Positions 8,401 through 20,400 of a stretch of DNA of 33,706 bases are shown here, piece by piece. This DNA comes from Rhodococcus sp. (in: high G+C Gram-positive bacteria) (GTDB taxonomy: Bacteria > Actinomycetota > Actinomycetes > Mycobacteriales > Mycobacteriaceae). Where the stretch lies: contig SEEV01000027.1 in assembly GCA_004211695.1 (NCBI GenBank), forward strand, positions 1-33,706. The letters run 5' to 3'. The notes beneath the pieces are model-generated. The model was not told the DNA's origin and searched no databases. It saw only the letters and a program-made list of their open reading frames with translations. The position numbers were made by a program, and so were the translations under genes. The first letter of the stretch is position 1; each line of letters begins with the position of its first letter.

Positions 8401-11400
8401 CACCACGCGTTCGAAGGGAAGGTCGGCGTGCGCGAACGCCCCGAGATCGACGTCGCGGACCCGCGCGAGCAGATCACGGAACGGCTGTCCCGCCTCGATC
8501 GGGGTCCGCAGCGCGAGGGTGCCGACGAACATGCCGACGAGGTCGTCGAGCGCCGCCTCGCCGCGGCCGGCGATCGGGGTGCCGATCGCCACGTCGTCCG
8601 TGCTGCCCAGCCGGCCGAGCAGGACGGCGAGCGCCGCGTGCACGACCATGAACTCGGTGGACCCGTGCTCACGTGCCGCGGTCCGGATCCGGTCGTGCAG
8701 GCCCGCGTCGATCGCGAAGCGCACCCGGTCGCCGTGGAACGACTGCTGGGCGGGACGCCGATGGTCGGTGGGCAGTTCGAGGAGTTCGGGCAGCCCGGAC
8801 AACGCCGACTGCCAGTAGGACAGTTGCCGCGAGAGCAGCGACCCGGGGTCGTCCTCCGCGCCCAGCAACCGACGCTGCCACAGCGCGTAGTCGGCGTACT
8901 GGACCGGCAGCGGAGTCCACGCGGGGGCGCGGCCGTGGACGCGGGATTCGTACGCGATCATCACGTCGCGCACCAGCGGCGCCATCGAGAAGCCGTCGGC
9001 CGAGATGTGGTGCACGACCACGGCCAGCACGTGGGTATCGACTTCGAGGGAGTACAGGTCGAGGGAGTACAGGTCGAGGGAGTACAGGGCGATGCGCAGC
9101 GGCACCTCGGCGGTGACGTCGAAGCCGGCCGACACGAGGCGGGTCAGCTCGTCCCGGAGTTGGTGTTCGTCCGCGATCGGGATCGGCGCGAGCGCCGGCG
9201 GGTCGGGTTCGAGGACCTCCTGGACGGGTTCGCCGTCGCGGAGCGGGAACCGGGTGCGCAACGACTCGTGCCTCGACACCACGTCGGCGACCGCGGACGT
9301 CAGAGCATCGACGTCCAGGTGTCCGGTGAGCCGGACGATCATCGGGATGTTGTAGGCGGGCGAACTCGTGTCGAACTGGTTGATGAACCACATCCGCTGC
9401 TGGGCGTAGGACAGCGGGATCCGGTCGGGGCGTTCCCCGGCGGTCAGGGCGGGACGACCCGACGTGCCCGCTCCCGCGTGCTCGATGCGCGCGGCGAACG
9501 CCGCGACCGTGGGCGCCTCGAACAACGCCCGCACGCCGACGTCGGTGCCGAGTGCGGCGCGCAGGCGGGCCACCGCGCGGGTGGCGCTCAGCGAATTGCC
9601 GCCGAGGTCGAAGAAGCTCGCGTCCACACTCACGCGGTCGAGTCCGAGCACCTCCGCGAAGACCTCGGCCACCGTCTCCTCCACCGGATCGGCGGGTGCA
9701 CGGTATTCCCCGGCTCCGACCGCGAATTCGGGCGCAGGCAGCGCTGTGCGGTCGAATTTCCCGACGGCGGTGAGCGGGATCTCCGCCAGCACGGTGATCG
9801 ACGACGGAACCATGTGGGCGGGCAGCCGGTCGGCGAGACGACGGGTGATCCGACCGGTGTCGAGGGCACGCCCCGGCGCGGGCACGACGTAGGAGGCGAG
9901 GAGGGCGTCTCCGGCCGGTCCGCGGTAGGCGACCGTGACCGCGAACCGCACGTCGGGGTCCGCGGCGAGGGTCGCGTCGATCTCGCCGAGTTCGATGCGG
10001 AACCCGCGGACCTTCACCTGGAAGTCGCTGCGTCGCAGATACTCGACGGTGTGTTCGGCGGTCCAGCGCACGACGTCGCCGGTCCGGTACATCCGCTCGC
10101 CGGGCTGGGCCGGGTTCGCCACGAACCGTACGGCGGTGAGTGACGGACGGCGGTGGTAGCCGCGGGCCAGACCGGCTCCGGCGAGGTACAACTCGCCCGG
10201 AACTCCCACCGGAACCGGCTGCAACCGGGAATCGAGCACTAGTTCGGTGACGCCGCGGATGGGTCCGCCGATGGTGATCCGCTCCCCCGGGGTCATCGGG
10301 TCGCTGATGTTGGACATGATCGTGGTCTCGGTCGGCCCGTAGGCGTTGTACAGGCGACGGCCCGGCGCCCAGCGGGCCACGAGTTCGGGTGGGCAGGCCT
10401 CCCCGCCGACGGCGACGTCGGTGAAGTGATCCAGCCCCCTCGGATCGAGAGATGCCAGCGCGGCCGTGGTGACGAACGCGTGCGTGACACCGCGGTCGCG
10501 GATCAGCTGGGCGAGTTCGTCACCGCCGAACACGGTGGGCGGCGCGATCACCATCGTCGCCGCGGCACCGAACGCCTGCAGGTACTCGAACACCGATCCG
10601 TCGAAACTCGGCGTCGAGAAGTGCAGCGTCCGGGACTCCGGACCCGCTGCGAAGCGGGCGAGTTGGTCGCGAGCGAAGTTGTCGAGTCCGCGGTGCGTGA
10701 CGGTCACGCCCTTCGGTGTGCCGGTGGAACCGGAGGTGTAGACCAGGTAGGCGGCGGTGTCGAGAGTGACCGGTGCCGTGCGGTCGCCGTCGTCGACCGG
10801 TGCCGCGGAACCGGTCGCGCATTCGGCTGCGAACGCGGGATCGTCGAGCACCAGCCAGGTCGCGCTCTCGGGCAGTCGGTCCCGGTGGCCGGCGGTCGTG
10901 AGTCCGAGGGCGCAGCCCGAGTCGGCGAGCATGTGGATGATGCGCTCGTCGGGATAGTTCGGGTCGACGGGCACGAACGCGGCCCCGGTCTTCGCCACCG
11001 CCCAGACGCACAGCACCGAGTCGATCGAACGTGGGACACCCACGGCCACCGAGATTTCCGGACCGGCGCCCCGCGCGATCAGGACGCGCGCCAGGCGGTT
11101 CGATCGCTCGTCCAGCTCCCGGTACGACACCTCGACGTCGCCGGACGACAGGGCGACCGCGCCCGGGTCGACTGCGGCGGCGTCCGTGAAGATCCGGGCG
11201 AGTGTACGGGTGGAACCGCCGGCGCCGCCGCGGACCGGCACCAACTCCTCCTGTTCGCGTTCGGTGAGCAGCGACAGCCAGGCCAGCGGCACTTCGGGGT
11301 TCGCGCAGGCACCCAGCACCCGGACCACCCGCGCGGCGATACTCTCGATGACCGCGGGATCGAACAGATCGGGCACGTATTCGAACTTCAGGTGCAGGCT

Positions 11401-14400
11401 CGCCTCCGCGGACGCCACGAGGCTCAGCGGGTAGTGGGCGGCGTCGCGGGCATCCACCCCGGTCACGCGCAGTCCCGCGATGTCGGTGTCTTCCGACAGT
11501 CCGGCGCGGTCCACCGGATATGACTCGAACACCGTGAGGGTGTCGAACCCGACGCCGGGTCCCGCGGCGTCCTGGATCTGCGCGAGCCCGGTGTAGTGGT
11601 AATCGAGCATCGCCGCCTGCTCCGCCTGCACCCGCTCGAGCAAGGCGCCCAGCGTCTCGTCCGGGCGCAGCGTGATCCGCACCGGCACGGTGTTGATGAA
11701 CAGCCCGACCATCGTCTCGATGCCGGACAGCTCGGGCGGACGCCCGGATACGGTGGCGCCGAACACGACGTCGTCGCGACCGGTGAGCATCCCGAGCACG
11801 ACGCCCCACGCCGTCTGCAGGATGCTGTTGAGCGTGAGCCCGCGCGTGCGCGCGAATTCGCGTAGCCGGCCGGTCCGGTCCTCGTCGAGGTCGAACACCC
11901 ACTCCCGCGAGAGGGTGGACAGCTGCCGCGCCCGGTCTGCGGGCACCAGCAGCGTCGGTTCCTCCACCCCGGCGAGGGCCTCCGCCCATGCCCGCGCCGA
12001 CACGTCGGTGTCGCGTCCGCTCAGCCACGTCAGGTAGTCGCGGTAGTCCCGCACACGCGGCAGCGGCGACAGGTCACCGCCCGTGGCGTACAGCGTGAGC
12101 AGTTCGCGGATCAGCAGGGGCATCGACCAGCCGTCGAGGAGGATGTGGTGGTTGGTCGACACCAGCCGGCAGCGACCCCCGGCGGTCCGGATCAGGAGGA
12201 AGCGGATCAGCGGCGCGGTGGCCATGTCGAAGGGAGTGGTCCGGTCGGCGGTCAGCAGTCGCTCGATCTCGGCCGCCGCCGCGTCGTCCGATCCGCCGAG
12301 GTCGATCTCCCGCCAGGGAACGTCGACCCGGTCCGAGACGACCTGCACAGCGCCGCCGTCGGCGTCGTGGAGGAACGCACTGCGCAGGTTGGGATGCCGC
12401 TCGACGAGAGCGCCGGCGGCCCGGTGCAGCCGGGCCGCGTCGACGTCGCCGCCGAGTTCGAGGATCAGCTGGACGAGGTAGGCGTCCACCGACTCGTCGG
12501 CCAGTTCGGCGTGGAACAGCATGCCGGCCTGCAGCGGAGACAGCGGCCAGACGTCGGCCATCGCCGGGTAGCGGAGCTCGAGGTCGTCGACCGCGCTCTG
12601 GTCGAGGGGGACCAGGTTCAGGTCGGAGGGGGTGAATCCGCCGCCGCCCGACCGGGCGTGCTCGGCGAGGGCCTCGAGCGCCCTCACCCACAGTCGCGCG
12701 AGTTCGTCGACGTCCTCCGCGGCGATCACCCCGACCGGGAACGACCACGTCGCGGTAAGTACCGGACCGGCGGCGGTGTCGGCGGTCCTGGCATTCACGT
12801 CGACGACGGCCGCCGCGGGCAGCCCGGAGTGCGCCGCGGCGGCCAGTCCGGTGTCGGAGAGCGGCGTCCAGTCACCGTCCGGGGCGGCACCCGCACCGAT
12901 CCTGCCGAGGTAGTTGAAACTCACCTGCGGGTTCGCCCGGGCCGACAGTTCCGGAGCCGTCACGTCGTCGAGGTACCGGAGAAGCCCGAACCCGATGCCG
13001 TGGTCGGGGATCGAGCGCAACCGCTCCTTCACCCCCTTGATCGCGGCACCCGCGGCGGGGCCCGCAGAAAATGCGTCTTCGACGTCCACGCCGCTCAGGT
13101 CGAGGCCCACCGGGAAGAGCGTGGTGAACCAGCCGACCGTGCGGGACAGATCGGCGCCGAGGACCACCTGTTCCTCACGACCGTGTCCTTCGAGGTTCAC
13201 GAGAGCGCCGAGAGACTCGATTCCCCGGCCGCGGCGCCAGCGGACCAGGGCCAATGCCAGCGCCGTCAGCAACCCGTCTCCCACATTCCCGTGGAACGCC
13301 CGCGGGAGCGACGTCAGCAACGCCTCGGTGACGGCGACGGGAAGCAGGACCTCGGTGGCGGAGATCTGGATGTCAGATGCCGTGAGCGGTCGCGACCCGA
13401 AGGGCGGGTCGGGGGTGTCGAGCATCCGCCGCCACAGGCCGAGTTCGGCTGTGCGGGAAGATTCCTGCGCCACGTCGGCGAGTGCGTGCGCCCACCGGCG
13501 CATCGACGTTCCCGTGGCGGGCAGGGTGGGCGCGTCACCCGACCGCACCTGGGCGCATGCGAGGGCGAGATCGGGGACGAGAATGCGCCACGATACCCCG
13601 TCGACCACCACGTGGTGGGCGACGATCAGCAACCGCCCGCGGGCGGCCGGGGTCGCGCTGCTCTCGAACCACACCGCCTGCACCATCACCCCCGACTCCG
13701 GGTCGAGCCGGCCGGCGGCGGCGTCCAGTTCCCGGGCCGCGGCGTCGGTGAACGAGGCCTCGGCGTCGAACGGCACCGTGCGCACCACGGAGGTCGCCCG
13801 TACCCAGCCGGGCGGTGCGGCCGCCATGGTCCAGCCGTGCTCCGCCCGGTCGCTCGGGTACAACCGGGCGCGCAGGACGTCGTGCCGGTCCAGCACCGCC
13901 TGCATCGCCGCGGTCAGCGTGTCCTCGTCGAGTTCGGCGGGGGTGCTGAACAGCGCGGCCTGGGAGTACCGCCGGAAGTCGCCTTCCCGGCCCAGCATCC
14001 AGCGCACGATCGGGGTGAGAGGGAACTCGCCGACGCCGCCGCCCGGAAGCTCCGCGAGCGTGACGGTCTCCTCCCCCGCGGTCGCGACCTCCGCGAGTGC
14101 GGCAACCGTCTTGCGCTCGAACACGTCCCGCGGAGTGATCACCACCCCGGACGCCTTCGCCCGGGTAACGAGCTGAATGGACATGATGGAGTCGCCGCCC
14201 ACCGCGAAGAACGAATCGTCGACGCCCACCGATTCGAGACCGAGTACCTCGGCGAACAGCCCGGCTAGGATCCGCTCCGTCTCGGTCGCCGGGGCGCGGC
14301 CCAGCGACACCCGCTGCCCGAAGTCCGGTTCGGGCAACGCGCGACGGTCGAGTTTGCCGTTCACGGTGAGCGGCAGAGCATCGAGGATCACCACGGCCGC

Positions 14401-17400
14401 GGGCACCATGTGCGCCGCCAACCGGCCGGCGACAGCGTCGACGAGCCCGGCCGGGTCCAACACCCGGCCCGCCTCGGGCACCACGTAGCCGACCAGACGC
14501 TCGCGCCGCGACAGCACCACCGACTGCGCCACGCCGTCGCAGGCGAGCAGGGCCGACTCCACCTCGCCGAGCTCGATACGGAATCCCCTCACCTGTACCT
14601 GGAAGTCGTTGCGGCCCAGATATTCCAGTTGCCCGTTCGCGTTCCACCGGCCGAGGTCGCCGGACCGGTACATCCGGGAACCGGGTGTGTGCGGGTCGGC
14701 CACGAACCGGGTTGCGGTGAGCGCGAACCGGCCGAGATAGCCGCGCGACACCTGCGCGCCCGACACGTAGAGTTCGCCGACCACCCCGGGCGGCACCGGA
14801 TGCAGGCGGGGGTCGAGGACGTACACGCGCAGACCCGGCAGTCCCCTGCCGATCACGGACGCGGACGCGCGGGCCGCGAGTTCCTCGTCCAGCGGCAGAT
14901 GACTGACGTGCACGGTGGTTTCCGTGATGCCGTACATGTTGACCAGCACCGGGGCTGTGTCGGCGTGCCGCGCGTACCAGCGGGTGAGCTGGCCCAGGTC
15001 GAGCGCCTCGCCGCCGAACACCACGACGCGGAGGGCGAGGCCGGTGCCGCCGGCCACCCGGTCCGCCTCCGCCAGTTGGTAGAAGGCGGTGGGGGTCTGG
15101 TTCAGGACGGTGACGTTCTCGCCTCGCAGAAGGTTCAGGAAGGCGTCCGGTGAGCGGGTCGTGAAGTAGTCGACCACCACCAGCCGGCCGCCGTGGAGCA
15201 GCGCACCCCACAACTCCCAGACGGAGAAGTCGAACGCCGCCGAGTGGAACATGGTCCACACGTCGGAGGAGTCGAATCGGAACAGCGGACCAGTGTTCGC
15301 GAACAGGGTGGCGACGTTGCGGTGTGACACCTGAACGCCTTTCGGCCTGCCCGTCGACCCGGAGGTGTAGATGACGTAGGCCACCGCGCCCGGGTGCAGC
15401 GGCCCCGTCCGGTCTCCGTCGGTGACCGGCAGCGGCGACGTACGGTCCAGTTCGGCGGCCGTGTCCGAGCTGTCGACGAGCAGGACCGGGACCCCACCGG
15501 CCTCGACCGTCGCGGACTCGTCCTCGGTGGTCAGCACGCACACGGGCCGTGCGTCGGCGAACACGTACGCGAGCCGCTCCGCCGGATACGTGACGTCGAC
15601 GGGCAGGTACCCGGCCCCGGACTTCACCACCGCGAGGAGCGCCACCACCAGATCCACGGACCGCGCGGCGGCGACGGCCACCAGGGTCTCGGGGCCCGCA
15701 CCCCGGTCGATCAGTAACCGTGCCAGGCGATTCGACCGTGTGTCCAGCTCTTCGTAGGTGAGCGACACGCCTTCGCACACGACGGCCGTCGCGCCGCCGG
15801 ACAGCTCCGCGGCCCGCTCCAAGAGTTCCGGAAGGGTCGCGTCCGGTGCGGCGGACCCGGCGCGCGGCGGCAGCACCAGTGCCCGTTCCACCGGGTCCAG
15901 GATCTCGATGTCGCCCACCGGCAGGTCCGCGGTCGCAGCGATCGATTCGAGCAACCGCAGGAACCGCTCCCCGAACCGGATGACGGTGTCGCGGTCGAAC
16001 ACGTCCGTCGCGAACCGCAGTCCGGCAGCGAGTCCGGCGGGCGCACCGTGCTCGTCGATCTGTTCGGCCAGTCCGAGTTCCAGGTCGAACTTCGCGACCC
16101 CGAGGTCCACGTCGAGCGAGTCGACGGTGAGTCCGGGCAGCTCGAGGTGGGTGCCCTCCGCGTTCCGGAACTCGATCAGCACCTGGAACAGTGGGGCATG
16201 CGACGTGGATCGTTCGGGCGCGAGGTGATCGACCAGCCGCTCGAAGGGAATGTCCGAGTGCTCGAACGCACCGAGGTCCGCCCCCCGGACCTCGGTCAGC
16301 ACGTCACCGAACGACGCCCGCGGGTCGACGACCGTCCGCAGGACGAGCGTGTTGACGAACATGCCCACCACGTCGTCGAGCACGGCCTGACCCCGGCCCG
16401 CGACCGGAGTGCCCATCGTGACGTCGTCGGTGCCCGACAGCCGGGACAGCAGCACCGCGAACGCCGCGTGGACGGCCATGAACAGGGTGGCGTTGTGCCG
16501 GGCGGCGATCGCACTCAGCGACCGGTGCAGTCGTGCGGGCACGTCGAATTCGACGACGGATCCGCGGTACGAACGCTGGGCGGGCCGTGGCCGGTCGACC
16601 GGGATCTGCAGCACCTCGGGCACACCGGACAGCGCATCCGTCCAGTACCCGAGTTGCCGCGACATCACCGAATCCGGGTCGTCCTCCGCGCCGAGAACGT
16701 CGCGCTGCCAGACGCTGTAGTCGGCGTACTGCACCGGCAGCGGTGTCCAGCCGGGTGTCTCCCCGACGGTCCGGGCGGTGTACGCCAGCATGACGTCGCG
16801 GGCGAGCGGCCTCATCGAGAACCCGTCGGCGGCAATGTGGTGCACCACGATGGCCAGGACGTGCTGTTCGGCGTCCAGCTCGAACAGGGCTGCGCGGAAG
16901 GGTATCTCGTCGCTCACGTCGAAGCCGGTGTCGACGAGGGCTGCCAGGGCGTCCCGCAGGTCGCGGTCGCCGGACACCGCCACCGGGTCGAGACTCGGGG
17001 TGGCCCGCCCGGGGTCGACGATCACCTGGTGCGGTCCGTCGGCGGAACCGGGGAACACGGTGCGCAGCGATTCGTGCCGCTCCACCACGTCGCCGACGGC
17101 CCCGAGCAACGCGTTGTAATCGAGGACGCCGGTCAGTCGCAGTGCGATCGGAATGTTGTAGGCGGGCGAGGACGTGTCGAACTGGTTCACGAACCACATA
17201 CGTTGCTGCGCCAGCGACAGCGGTATCCGGTCGGGACGCGGACGCACCGCGAGCGCCGCCGGCCGGGTGTACGCCGGCGACGCCGAGTCGATCCGCACCG
17301 CCAGATCGGCGACCACCGGTGCGTCGAACAGTGCGGCCACGCCGATCCCGGCGTCGAGGGCGGAGTTGATGCGCGCGACCGCCCGGGTGGCGCTGAGCGA

Positions 17401-20400
17401 GTCTCCTCCGAGCTCGAAGAAGCTGTCGTCCGCGCCGACCCGCGGGGCACCGAGCACGTCCGCGAACACCCGTGCGACGGCCTCCTCGACGGGTGTGGTG
17501 GGCGCCCGGTAGCCGGTCGTCGCCGAGACGAATTCCGGTGCGGGCAGCGCCTTCCGGTCCAGCTTGCCGACGGGTGTCAGGGGGATCTCGTCGAGCACCA
17601 CCACAGCGGCGGGCACCATGTACTTGGGCAGGATCCGGCCCGCGAACGCGAGCACGTCGGGCGCCGCCACCTCCTCGCCGTCGTGCGGCAGGACGTAGGA
17701 CACGAGCGCCGTGTCGCCCAGCGGTCCCGGCCTGCCGAGGGTGGCGGCGAAGTCGAGATGCGGGTGGGTGGTGAGAACGGAATCGATCTCGCCGAGTTCG
17801 ACGCGCTGACCGCGGATCTTCACCTGGAAGTCGCTGCGCCCGAGGTACTCGAGCGTGTGATCGCGGCGCCACCGCACGACGTCCCCCGTGCGATACATGC
17901 GGCCGCCGCCGTAGGGGTTGGCGACGAATCGCTCCGCGGTGAGCGCCGGCCGCCGGTGGTAGCCGCGGGCCAATGCCGGTCCCGCGATGTACAGCTCGCC
18001 GGGCACTCCGGCCGGAACAGGCTGCAGCCGCGCGTCGAGGACGGACAGCGCGATGCCGCGGACGGGGCCGCCGATCGTGACCGGCTCACCCGGCGTCATC
18101 GGCCTGCTGAACGTGGTGAGGATCGTGGCCTCGGTGGGTCCGTAGCCGTTGAACATTGCCCGATCGGTACCCCACGTGGCCACCAGTTCGTCGCCGACGG
18201 CGTCGCCGGCCACGACGAGGGCCTCGAGATGCTCGATCCCGTCGTGTTCGACGGTGGCGAGCACGGCCGGGGTGATGCAGGCGTGTGTGACGCGTTCGCG
18301 CCGCAGCAACTCCGCGAGTTCCGCTCCGCCGTAGACGTCGGGTGGCGCGATCACGAGTGCCGCACCGGCCGCACACGACTGGACGAGTTCGAGGATCGCC
18401 ACGTCGAAACTGGGGGAACAGATATGGAGACACCGAGATTCGGGGAACACGGTGTAATGCTCCGTCTGCTCGGTGAGCAGGTTCGCCAGCCCGCGATGGG
18501 TCACGACGACACCCTTCGGCCGGCCGGTGGACCCGGACGTGTAGATCGCGTACGCGGCGTGGTCGACGTCGAGCACCGACCGGCGGTCGACGTCGGTGAC
18601 GCGGGCAGCGGCGGCGGCGGACCAGGTGCCGGCGAAGGACGGTTCGTCCAGCACCAGCCACGGCACGGAACCGGGCAACCGGTTCCGGTGGGCCGAGGTC
18701 GTTACACCCAGTGCCGCACCGGAATCGGCCAGCATGTGCTCGATGCGGTCGGGGGGATAGTTCGGGTCGACGGGCACGAACGCCGCACCCGCCTTCGCGA
18801 CCGCCCACACGGCGAGCACCGATTCCGCCGATCGCGGGAGTCCGAGCGCGACGAACGTCTCCGGTCCGGCACCCCGTTCGATGAGTACGCGGGCCAGCGC
18901 GTTCGACCGCGCGTCGAGGTCGCGGTAGCTCGTCTCCCGCCCGTCGAAGACGATCGCGGGCGCGTCCGGCCGGTCACGGGCCGCCGCGGTGAGGATCTCG
19001 GGCAGCGTTCTCGGTGGCCCGGCGGGGGCGCCGGGGACCGCGGTGAATTCTTCGAGTTCGGCCTCCGACAGCAGCGTGAGGTGTGCGACGGGGGTGTCGA
19101 TGTCCGACAGCAGGATCTGCAGGACGCGCGCGACCCGGGCCGTCACCGACTCCGCGAAATCGCTGTCGAAGACGTTCGGCTGGTATCGCAGTCGCAGGTG
19201 CAGTGCGGTGTCGACGTGCGCCATCAGCGTGAACGGGTAGTGGGTGGAATCGATCCCGTCGATCCCGGCGACGCGCATGCCGTCGATGTCGGTGTCCTCG
19301 GACAGCCCCATTCGGTCCACCGGATACGACTCGAACACGGTCAGCGTGTCGAATGCGGCGCCCTCGCCTACGGCGCGCTGGATCTCGGTGAGACCCACGT
19401 AGTGGTGGTCGAGCAGGGCGGACTGTTCGGCCTGGAAGCGCTGCAGCAGTTCCGCGAGCGTCTCGTCGCGGCGCAGGCGCAACCGGACGGGCACCGTGTT
19501 GATGAACAGCCCGACCATGGACTCGATCCCGGTGACGCCCGGTGGGCGCCCGGACACGGTGGCCCCGAACGTCACGTCCTCGCGGGTGCCGAGCGTGGTC
19601 AGCACCAGCCCCCACGCCACCTGCACGAGGGTGTTGGTCGTGAGCCCTCGCTCACGGGCGAGCGCCTCCAGCGCGCGGGTCTTCTCCTCGCTCACGTCGA
19701 GGCGCACGTCCTCGGGTTCGGCGAAGCTGTGCTCACCGCGTGTCGCGGGTGCGACGAACGTCGGTTCGTCCGAGCCCGCGAGGGCGGCCACCCAGGCGGC
19801 AGTGGACCGCTCGTGGTCCTGCCTGCCGATCCACTGCAGGTAGTCGCGGTAGGACGGGACGCGGGGCAGGGCCGCGGGGTCGCCGCCGGTGGCGTAGAGG
19901 ATCAGCAGATCCTTGATCACCAGCGGCGTCGACCAACCGTCGAGGAGGATGTGGTGGTGGGTGAAGACCAGCCGGTACCGGTCGGGTGCGGTGCGCAGCA
20001 ACGAGAACCGGAGCAGCGGAGCCTCCGACATGTCGAACGGAACCGCACGGTCGGCGGCCATGAGCGCGGCCAGTTCGGTGGCGACCCGGGTCTCGTCGAA
20101 GTGTGTGAGATCGACGTCGGTCCACGGTGCAATCACCGCATCCACGACCACCTGCACCGGGCCGCCGCCCGTGTCGGCGAAGGCCACACGGAGGTTCGCG
20201 TGCCGGTCGAGCAGACCCTGTGCGGCGCGTTGCAGCCTCGTCGAGTCGACGCTGCCGCGGAGGTCGAGGACCAGTTGCACCTGATACGCGTCGAGCCGGT
20301 GTTCGGACAGTTGCGCGTGGAACAGCAGACCCGCCTGCAACGGTGACAGCGACCAGATGTCGGCGAGGTCGGGATAGGTGTGCTCGAGCCGGTCGATGTC

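Noticed and set aside
9044-9088. The triplicated repeat as a frameshift or pseudogene signal
   Set aside because: The unit is 15 bp, so the frame is kept, and the downstream C domain and TE are intact.
16048-20346. Very long plus-strand open frame (over 1400 codons) opposite NRPS2, and many others like it
   Set aside because: They mirror NRPS2 codons on the other strand, are full of Arg, His, Gly and Asp, show no domain motifs, and arise from the strong third-position GC bias.
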